This document shows positions 55,481 to 64,000 of a stretch of 64,000 nt of DNA, one piece after another. Both the position numbers and the translations under genes were made by a program. Location: NCBI GenBank assembly GCA_963575745.1, contig CAUYUJ010015945.1, forward strand, positions 52,501-116,500, in the 5' to 3' direction. Within the stretch, counting starts at the first letter, position 1. The number at the start of each line of letters is the position of its first letter. The notes below the pieces were generated by a model that saw only the letters and a program-made list of their open reading frames with translations, did not search any database and had not been told where the DNA came from. Source of the stretch: Prorocentrum cordatum. Its lineage: Eukaryota > Sar > Dinophyceae > Prorocentrales > Prorocentraceae.

Positions 55481-55714
55481 TGATGACGGTAATGATGTTG
55501 ATGCGATGGGAGGACGGAGGAGGGGGAGGATGAAGAGCGGAAGTGGGGAACGGCGCGCTGTATCTTCAAATCGACAAACCAACACCACAGGATGGTGGAA
55601 CAAAAACTGCAAAGGATAAACAAATTCGGAAGGGAAGGAGGCGGGGGGAACCAGGGGTAAATGGAGAGAGAAATCGTATTAGACGTAGCAATAATCATAT
55701 ACATATAATAGTTG

Positions 55715-57902
<2,188 letters not shown>

Positions 57903-58528
57903 GCCTCGCTACACGGCAGGTGGGGGGTTGGCCGAGCCGACCCAACCCCCTACCTGAAGGACCGTCCAGTCCAGCTCAGGGCGCCAGGGGCACTCTAGAG
58001 CAGAGCCACGCGGGCCCCGAACCCTTGTCGGAGCCCCGCAGAGGCCAAAGGGCCCCCAACCCTCTAAGTTGGGGCCTCTCCGAGCCTGCAGGGGCCTACC
58101 ACACAGTACGAGCCACTGCACCGCAAGAGAAAAGAGGGGAGTCGAAAACAAGCTGGTAAGCTTAGGTATACAGTCCGCCTTAGGCGCTTCCATATCCCAG
58201 GCTTAGGCTCATAGCGCATGAGCAAGAGAGCGAGACGAAGCATGGGATCTGGAGTAAAGAGTAGGATGGGCATCGTCAATGGAAAAGGATGTTTTCCGAT
58301 CTCAGATGCAAGTAGTGCGCCTCAGTGAGGCACAGTCACATATTTGGCCGGGCCCGGCTTGAGCCAGGCACGGCAGCGGTACATGCTCGATTTATACCTC
58401 GCCTTTAACCTTCTCCGTTTAAAGTCGGAGGGGGAGGAGACGAGCAGGTACCGCACTTCTATTATGCGGAAAAAACAGTGCTAAGCAGCAGCGGCTGCCT
58501 ACAAGGAAAGGGCGCGCGAGTAGCCTCG
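57903..58528 (-). other. copia 3' untranslated region / candidate 3' LTR
   Basis: 626 bases between the pol stop and the (AGT)n tract. It holds a hairpin with ~14-bp GT-wobble arms (AGGTGGGGGGTTGG and CCAACCCCCTACCT, about 57917-57956) and, on the minus strand, GGTATAAATCGAGC near 58385. The 5' LTR would lie beyond the right edge of the window, so no LTR pair can be shown. The abrupt border with (AGT)n may be the insertion point. Confidence 0.45.
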
Positions 58529-61500
58529 CTACCGGCGAGTTTCCTCGCTGCTAAAGCGCACCTGCCCGCGGGTTTCCCCGCTGGCTCGGGAGGCAGGGCC
58601 GTCCTGAGACGACCTGCCCGCCCTATACGGCGTATGTTTCTTCAGCTCGTGCTTGAAGGATTGCTGGCCGGCCATTACTTGTAGGAGCAACGCGCGGTCA
58701 ATGCTACCTTTGGTATGACCATCGGCAGTCATATCCCGCGTGTCACACCATTGGACGCTTTCCACGATTCCACGTTCCATCATCTGGCGAATCCAGCTGA
58801 TGTGCCCAAGCAGAGTACACTCTGTGGGCTTCTTCAGATCCTTGCTAGACAAAGATTTGAAGACAGACTCGGCATCAATAGTCAGAGTGACTTTGATACA
58901 TAGACCACCCATTTCCAATATGTTCTTCAACTGTGTGGGGGTCAATGGTCCCGAGTGTAGCTCGTGGAGCGTTACAATGGTCGGGTAGCAGTCTTCCAAG
59001 TTGTGGGCTGCTGCCAGTGTTTCCGCAGAGTAGCTCGAACGCACCTGCAGTCGATGAGACTTGCAGTATGCGTCCACCAGGTGCACGACGGGTTTCCCCG
59101 CTTGCGTGTGGCCACGCCTCAGCAGGTTAGCCCCGCGGATACCATAGCCTTTGACTTCGTCGTCTTCATCTCCGTTGAGACGACGATAGCCAGAATCGCT
59201 ATGCAGGTCGACTTCTCCTGTTGGAGTCATAGCATGATACACGATCTTCTTCGGGCCTGCCTGCAATTTTCTGGTAACCGCGTTTAGTCGTCGTACCTGG
59301 ATGTTTGTCGGTTCTTGGATACGTTGTAGTGAGACAACATAGACCATTAGCCATACCTGCGTGATCAACGCATAGGCTAGAGCGCCACGAAGACTGACGA
59401 ACATATCAGAAATTGTCTTCGTCGCCTTGCTTTCAGGATCAGCTCCTGTGAGTTCTGGATGTGTGATAGGACGAAGCTGTTTGATGTATTCGTCCTGGTC
59501 GAGAGTGACGCTCCCATCATCGGTCTTGTTGTACCGGACAGCACAGTTCGTGTATGTGTGCTTGTTCAGTTTGCACTTCCCAAACGTATCTTCAACACAC
59601 TTGACATACTTGTCGATAGCCTCTTCCTTCCCAGTCATATTGATGTCATCAACGTGCTTGGCTGTCAAGAGGTTTGGACTCATCTCGAATTCTTCGTCGT
59701 ATGAAGTAGGCTGTAGCCCAAAGCTCCTAGTGATGGACCTGAGCTTCAGCGAGAATGCCCTGGGAGCATCCTTCGTGCCTGTCCCCGGTTTCAGACACCG
59801 GAGACAATGCTTTGATTCGTCATATGACTCAAAGCCTGGCAGTGTGCGAAGGACAGCTGCAGATCCAGGTGGTAGTGTGAAACACACCACACGTTCTTTC
59901 TCGCCCGTTGCCGCGGCGAGCTCGCCATAGGTCAGTCCCTTCAAGAAAGCCATGTTGATGTCCAGGGAAGCGATGATCCAAGCTTTGTTGCATGCAGCAG
60001 AACTTGCGAGCAGTCTCTGGCTTGACCTCCTTGCCGTGCCAGAGAAGGTTTCGACGTCAAAGGCTTCGAGGTCCATGAAGCCACGGAGTACCAAGCGTAA
60101 CCGGATCGTCCTTTCCATTTCGCCCTTTTCGTTCTTGACAAACTTCCATTTGTATACGTAGCGTGACGTCATGATGTTAGACGCCTTGCTTAAGTCAGTC
60201 ATCTGGAAGCATTTGTTGTCAAGCCACGTCTTCAGCTCTGTGTAGAGGGCTTTGGAAACTTTGACCGGATTTGCTTGGATGTCGGCCTTCGTGAGTAGAT
60301 CGTCTTCCTTGACGACCACGGCGCGTTTGGAGGCAGCGCTGACGTATACTCGCATAGTTGTGACGCTGCTGTCATCCAACAGTCGGTGTTGCTGCTCGGA
60401 CAGGACGACTTTGGACATGTCTGCTGTGAAGCAGAGCTCGATATACTTCCCGTGCTCATCGGAGTCCAGATCATATTTGCTATCCGGTTCCGTGGAGCAT
60501 AAAGGAACGTAGTAAGAAGTGTCCATGTCGTATCCTGGCGGGTGACCCCGCTCCGGCAAGTGGCCTTGCACATCTTCACAGGTCGTAGAGACTAACACAC
60601 ACTGTGTGTCTGTCATGTATGTAGGAACTGTATGCATGACTTCCTCTGCTTCAGCTTCAAGGAGTGTTCTGTCATCCATCAGTTCAGCATACCACGACTC
60701 CAAGACAAAAGCATCCAGATCTTCTTCTGTCTCCTCTATGATAGTCGGGAGTCGACCATCGTTGTCCGTAGGAGGCTCCTCAGGAGCAGCTGCTGGAGGT
60801 GATTCGCTCGGTGGTGGACCGTCAGCGAGTTCCTCAAACTTAGTGAGGTCTTGGTCAAACCCAGCAGAAGGCTTCCTGGACTTAAGACACTGGATGATGC
60901 GTGAGTGTGTAGATCCTGTGATGTCATAGATGTTCAAGGCAGTGCCATCAGCTTCATAGTAATGAAACCCAGGGGTCACATCGTTATCATAGTGCACTAG
61001 TGTACAGCTGTCTGCATAGGGTGCAGCAGGCAGCTTCGTCAGGCTCTTGGCGAGTCGTACAGCAACAACGTTTTCAATACGAAAGTAGTTGCGTATGAGG
61101 TACTGAAGAGCCAAGTGCACCTTAGGTGACAGTCGGCTCGCAGCAGTCATCTGCAGCCGACCCTGTTTCGTTGGTAGATATCCGAAAGTCATGGCGGGTT
61201 TCCCCGCTGGCAGACCGGCAATAAAGGCCAATACTGTTCGAAGGGCCGTATTGTCCGATCCTATCTCGCGGACCATAAGTGCTTCGATGTACAGTGTGTG
61301 TCGTGTGTCAGGATACTGTACTCGCACTTCGCGACTGCCGACCTTCACGATGACCTGGCCTCGGTCAGGTTCGTTGCGGATGACCGGGTATGGACCACTC
61401 CATCCACCCCAGTCGTCTTTCGTGGTGGTCGGGCGATGATAGTCCACGAGATCTCCCTCTTTGTAGTGAAATTCACCCGTAGCAGTAGTCTTCGTACGGA

Positions 61501-62428
61501 GAGCCCTGTTCGTCTTGGCAACCGCAGTGGCCTGCGTGATTGCCTCCAGACTAACCCTCCTGATTGTTTCCTCCCTTGAGTGATCTGATGATTCAGCGGA
61601 CTGATCATGATCCAAGACAGGGAAATCGGGAAGCATAGCTGGTTGTCTGCCATACAGCGCATTGTACGGAGACACTTCATTGTAGAAGGTAAATGCGTTG
61701 CTGGCAAACAAGGCTTCATGTAAGAGACGAGTGAAATTGAGAGGAATATTTAATCTATTCAATTCTTCTCCCATCACGTGTAAGAGGTGTCGCAGGATGC
61801 CGTTCCTAGCTTCGATAGTTGTAGCGTGTTGGCCACGCGCTCGAATACGAAGCTCTGTTCCCTTAGCCTTAAGGATGGCCTTTGCTGTATCATTATTCAG
61901 TGCTCCTTCCCCATCGGAGTATAGAATTTTAGCAGGACCATGCTGCATCCAAGTCGTATGATAGGCATCGAGAACAGTATGCATAGCTTTATCAGGAATC
62001 TCTGTGCCTGCTGCCCAGCGAATACAACGGTCGATGATGTGAAAAACAATATGTTCCTGTTTATAAAAGAAGAGATCACATTCGACTTCTTCGTTGAAAC
62101 GTCCTGGCAGTGACACGGAAGGCATCACCGTGTTGCCTGGTTTATCCCAGGCTCGACATTCTCTACACGAGTCACAAATGCCTTTGATCAGACTCAAACG
62201 GGTTTCACCCAGACCAACCTTGGTTAGAATCATCCGCATTTTTGGCTCCTTGGCATGAAACCATCTCAGGTGGAGTTTGCGGAGTTCTCGCTGCACTACA
62301 GCTGGGTCGAAGCTGCGCAGGTTTTGGAGGCTGAGCTGAACGTCGAAGCGAGTCCAATCAGGGAGCCTTGGCCTTGGCCGTGGCTCTGCTTGAGGCTGCG
62401 GCGGTGGTGGAGGATCTCCTCCCTCCAT
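58529..62428 (-). CDS. Ty1/copia retrotransposon Pol: integrase, reverse transcriptase, RNase H
   Basis: 1299 residues from the ATG at 62428. The integrase HHCC finger is at 53-91 (LHLRWFH, CDSCREC), with catalytic Asp118 (VECDLF), Asp172 (YSDGEG) and Glu206 (TIEARNG). A downstream basic segment holds WGGWSGPYPVI at ~340-350. Reverse transcriptase spans ~715-960, with ASLDINMAFLKG and the catalytic KHVDD (924-928; His replaces the usual aromatic residue). RNase H at ~1070-1240 has HSDSG, SYSAET, TIDAES and DTRDMTADGHTK. Domain order integrase before reverse transcriptase defines copia. The frame is intact with all catalytic residues, so the element may be young. No protease is visible here. 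The upstream finger and methyltransferase-like frames belong to the same element, each offset by -1. Confidence 0.93.
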   Translation of the reverse strand: MEGGDPPPPPQPQAEPRPRPRLPDWTRFDVQLSLQNLRSFDPAVVQRELRKLHLRWFHAKEPKMRMILTKVGLGETRLSLIKGICDSCRECRAWDKPGNTVMPSVSLPGRFNEEVECDLFFYKQEHIVFHIIDRCIRWAAGTEIPDKAMHTVLDAYHTTWMQHGPAKILYSDGEGALNNDTAKAILKAKGTELRIRARGQHATTIEARNGILRHLLHVMGEELNRLNIPLNFTRLLHEALFASNAFTFYNEVSPYNALYGRQPAMLPDFPVLDHDQSAESSDHSREETIRRVSLEAITQATAVAKTNRALRTKTTATGEFHYKEGDLVDYHRPTTTKDDWGGWSGPYPVIRNEPDRGQVIVKVGSREVRVQYPDTRHTLYIEALMVREIGSDNTALRTVLAFIAGLPAGKPAMTFGYLPTKQGRLQMTAASRLSPKVHLALQYLIRNYFRIENVVAVRLAKSLTKLPAAPYADSCTLVHYDNDVTPGFHYYEADGTALNIYDITGSTHSRIIQCLKSRKPSAGFDQDLTKFEELADGPPPSESPPAAAPEEPPTDNDGRLPTIIEETEEDLDAFVLESWYAELMDDRTLLEAEAEEVMHTVPTYMTDTQCVLVSTTCEDVQGHLPERGHPPGYDMDTSYYVPLCSTEPDSKYDLDSDEHGKYIELCFTADMSKVVLSEQQHRLLDDSSVTTMRVYVSAASKRAVVVKEDDLLTKADIQANPVKVSKALYTELKTWLDNKCFQMTDLSKASNIMTSRYVYKWKFVKNEKGEMERTIRLRLVLRGFMDLEAFDVETFSGTARRSSQRLLASSAACNKAWIIASLDINMAFLKGLTYGELAAATGEKERVVCFTLPPGSAAVLRTLPGFESYDESKHCLRCLKPGTGTKDAPRAFSLKLRSITRSFGLQPTSYDEEFEMSPNLLTAKHVDDINMTGKEEAIDKYVKCVEDTFGKCKLNKHTYTNCAVRYNKTDDGSVTLDQDEYIKQLRPITHPELTGADPESKATKTISDMFVSLRGALAYALITQVWLMVYVVSLQRIQEPTNIQVRRLNAVTRKLQAGPKKIVYHAMTPTGEVDLHSDSGYRRLNGDEDDEVKGYGIRGANLLRRGHTQAGKPVVHLVDAYCKSHRLQVRSSYSAETLAAAHNLEDCYPTIVTLHELHSGPLTPTQLKNILEMGGLCIKVTLTIDAESVFKSLSSKDLKKPTECTLLGHISWIRQMMERGIVESVQWCDTRDMTADGHTKGSIDRALLLQVMAGQQSFKHELKKHTPYRAGRSSQDGPASRASGETRGQVRFSSEETRR

Positions 62429-63069
62429 GCGTCCGCGCCTTGCTGCAACTTGTGGCAGTCTACGGTGATCGTCAGAGCTGCCAGCGCCACTGTTGCCACC
62501 ATTAGCCCCGTCGGCTCTGGTGATGTCATGGCTGCTGGCGCCTGCGGTTGGATCGCCCTCACCAGGCCGTGGCGGCCTAGGCGCACGTATGCGCGCTCTC
62601 GCGGCCGGCGCCGCTTTTGCGGCTGGCGCCGCTTCTGCGGCTGGAGCCGCTTCCGCGGCTGGCGCCGCAGGAGCGGCTTGTCCCGCCGGCGCGGCTGGCC
62701 AAAGTTATCTGGCAGTTTCCATTTTTCGGCAAATCTGCATTGGCCAGATATCTTGGTGTGGTGAGGATTGCTCTTCTGATATTCCTTCTTACAGCTTGGA
62801 CAGTCCCAGTAATACGGTTCAACATCATACCACCGACACATCTTCGGATCCCTACTGTGCTTTGGTGATTGCTTGTAGTTGTTGTCCACACAGCCAGGGC
62901 ACCCAAGACCGCCAGGTGGTGGTCGACAGATTTCTCCGTTTGGGTGTCTCCGAATTGTTGGGTCGTCCAAGTCGTAACCAGCACTGTTTGTTACGAACGC
63001 ATAGCTGCGTTCACGTTCGCGAATGGATCGCGACCATAAGCAAACAGGTCTTTGGCGATTTGCACCGCA
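62296..63069 (-). CDS. copia linker frame with zinc-finger-like cysteines
   Basis: Open frame between the methyltransferase-like ORF and Pol, offset by -1 from the former and followed by Pol at another -1. It encodes CRPPPGGLGCPGC, MCRWYDVEPYYWDCPSCKKE and HHTKISGQCRF, a Cys/His pattern of a zinc-binding module, between about 62948 and 62730. Past about 62710 this frame becomes Arg/Gln-rich, while the Pol frame gives a regular Ala-Pro linker (QAAPAAPAAEAAPAAEAAPA) running into Pol. The switch therefore probably lies near 62712. Overlap with the upstream ORF is ~80 bases. Either programmed frameshifts, introns or two inactivating indels could explain this. Confidence 0.6.
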   Translation of the reverse strand, partial: CGANRQRPVCLWSRSIRERERSYAFVTNSAGYDLDDPTIRRHPNGEICRPPPGGLGCPGCVDNNYKQSPKHSRDPKMCRWYDVEPYYWDCPSCKKEYQKSNPHHTKISGQCRFAEKWKLPDNFGQPRRRDKPLLRRQPRKRLQPQKRRQPQKRRRPRERAYVRLGRHGLVRAIQPQAPAAMTSPEPTGLMVATVALAALTITVDCHKLQQGADAWREEILHHRRSLKQSHGQGQGSLIGLASTFSSASKTCAASTQL

Positions 63070-64000
63070 TCAACGATCAATGACTGCATTCTGTAGGTAT
63101 ACTGTGCCGCCCTTGCTAACTCTTTGTTACAAGCATTGGCGTGCACATGATTTCCTGGACAACGCTTGCCTTTGAAAGGTGCCAACAACTCTTCTTTATT
63201 TGCCATTATCTGTGTTGGCTTGCGGATGTATTGTCCAAATGAATCTTTGAGACCAGTCGTGCACTGATCAATGATCGTTTGGCAAGTGACCTTGCGTTGT
63301 GCCAGTTCCTTCCATGGCTGGATCTCATCCACCCACGTGCCCATTGGTTGTTCCCTGAGAAAGAAACGTCTTAAGTCGTCTTGTAGTAGAGCGACTGTTC
63401 CACAGAACGTGATATGAGGCAGGTCCTCTTTGTGGTGTTTAAGCCACGTATCATGATTGACCTGTGCGTTGAAGTAGGAAGGGAGTCCAGTAGTTCTGCA
63501 GCTTGGCTGCAGAATCGTGATCTTGACAAAGCAAGTCTTGAGGTAGTGGAGGACTGCTCTTTGTACTTCCGAGTTTCCGAGGTCAACCATAGATATCTTG
63601 TCAAGGTTCCCGCCTGACGAGAGTCCCCTCTTGAAGGCTAATATGGATATACCACCCTTGCCCCCACATAATTCAAGCATGTCCACTTGATTATTTCTGC
63701 CGTAGCATAACGACTGGACTATCGAGAAGACATCAGCATGTGAGTCAGCGGGTTGCCCCGCCGGTAACATCATGAAGATGTCCTCTGATTCGCTGTCCGA
63801 GTCCGAGTCGTCAAGAGGAACGTCGTTGAAATATGTGGAGCAGTCAAGCCCTTTGAGGTCCTCTCCACAGTCGTCGTTACCGTCTTCCACTTTCTTCGGG
63901 ACTTTCTTCGGTTTGATGCCGGCTTCTTTGTCAGCTTTCTGCTTTTCTTTCTGTTTTATCCTGGCATCAGTGGGCAACGCAGTTTCCGCGGAGAGATCCG
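62991..64000 (-). CDS. copia polyprotein 5' part: methyltransferase-like domain (partial)
   Basis: Open from the right window edge to the stop at 62991, so the start lies outside. Counting from 63977: Lys-rich start (1-33), acidic stretch DSDSDSESED (57-66), then a Rossmann-like domain from ~85. VDMLELCGGKGG (98-109) looks like the SAM-binding loop, SMVDLG (129-134) like the following acidic strand, LQPSCRTTG (156-164) in the place of a PPC/PSC catalytic loop, and FFLREQP (205-211) in the place of an ENV-like motif. KGKRCPGNHVHA follows (269-280). Dinoflagellate copia elements with DNA cytosine methyltransferases have been reported; this copy looks like a degenerate relative, and activity is uncertain. 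One GNRA-type stem-loop (63748-63761) encodes PAGQPA here. Confidence 0.65.
   Translation of the reverse strand, partial: DLSAETALPTDARIKQKEKQKADKEAGIKPKKVPKKVEDGNDDCGEDLKGLDCSTYFNDVPLDDSDSDSESEDIFMMLPAGQPADSHADVFSIVQSLCYGRNNQVDMLELCGGKGGISILAFKRGLSSGGNLDKISMVDLGNSEVQRAVLHYLKTCFVKITILQPSCRTTGLPSYFNAQVNHDTWLKHHKEDLPHITFCGTVALLQDDLRRFFLREQPMGTWVDEIQPWKELAQRKVTCQTIIDQCTTGLKDSFGQYIRKPTQIMANKEELLAPFKGKRCPGNHVHANACNKELARAAQYTYRMQSLIVDAVQIAKDLFAYGRDPFANVNAAMRS

Larger units (their letters stand above)
58516..63761 (-). repeat. family of 14-bp GNRA-type stem-loops in the copia sense strand
   Basis: Sense (minus) sequences: 63748-63761 GCGGG-GCAA-CCCGC; 61194-61207 GCGGG-GAAA-CCCGC; 60538-60551 GCGGG-GTCA-CCCGC; 59088-59101 GCGGG-GAAA-CCCGT; 58568-58581 GCGGG-GAAA-CCCGC; 58535-58548 GCGAG-GAAA-CTCGC; 58516-58529 GCGAG-GCTA-CTCGC. 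A weaker relative is at about 59134-59148. Stems covary (G-C to A-T), and five of seven loops are GNRA. They fall in all three reading frames and the last lies at the stop codon and beyond. Confidence 0.85.

Noticed and set aside
58350-58370. GGCTCAAG on minus as a leader relic
   Set aside because: Eight-base match only.
58529-62428. Second copy of the copia gag or protease inside the window
   Set aside because: No CCHC gag knuckle with D(T/S)G protease motif was found in the three frames; they may lie beyond 64000 or be absent.

Overview
This window looks like nuclear DNA of a dinoflagellate, of the Prorocentrum / Polarella / Symbiodiniaceae kind; the species cannot be fixed from sequence alone. 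Four observations point there. Relics of the dinoflagellate trans-spliced leader (DinoSL) lie at 25503-25523, 45628-45672 and 46117-46137. One gene carries an insertion that reads best as a GA-AG intron flanked by AG/G on both sides, a dinoflagellate splice pattern. A Ty1/copia element carries a methyltransferase-like domain upstream of integrase. A degraded array of pentatricopeptide (PPR) motifs is also present. Base composition is GC-rich, and coding sequence occupies only a minority of the window.

Layout. 1-10 kb: an interrupted (ATC)n tract, an 11-bp minisatellite, and 5.6 kb of GC-rich sequence with a decayed integrase fragment on the minus strand. 10.5-16.2 kb and 27.6-32.8 kb: the same repeat families in mirrored order and opposite orientation, which I read as the two arms of a diverged inverted duplication. 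16.4-22.9 kb: minisatellites, microsatellites and a third copy of the foldback family. 22.99-25.50 kb (minus): the best host gene, a two-pass membrane protein with a CHASE-like sensor domain and a cytosolic TIR/HET-like domain. It has a DinoSL relic just upstream of its ATG and one 238-bp introner. 25.59-26.05 kb: a 462-bp near-perfect palindrome. 33.2-41.4 kb (minus): a non-LTR (LINE) retrotransposon with a WW-domain first ORF and an endonuclease-reverse transcriptase second ORF. 42.6-43.9 kb (minus): a 400-residue protein I do not recognise, with a 48-bp perfect palindrome just downstream. 44-52 kb: tandem duplications, two stacked mRNA-derived sequences, CAG repeats around a 164-bp foldback, a PPR pseudogene and GC-rich frames without recognisable domains. 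53-58 kb: minisatellites, another introner-like element and about 2.2 kb of (AGT)n. 58.5-64 kb (minus): a copia retrotransposon that runs off the right edge.

How the parts relate. The window is mostly shaped by reverse transcription and repeat turnover. At least two loci are retroposed, spliced-leader-bearing mRNAs, and two autonomous retrotransposons that could supply reverse transcriptase are present. The sensor gene appears to have lost its introns by retroposition and then regained one from a transposable introner. The least expected signal is in the copia element: at least seven copies of a 14-bp stem-loop on its sense strand (5-bp stem, 4-nt loop, mostly GNRA) lie in all three reading frames and past the stop codon, with compensatory stem changes.
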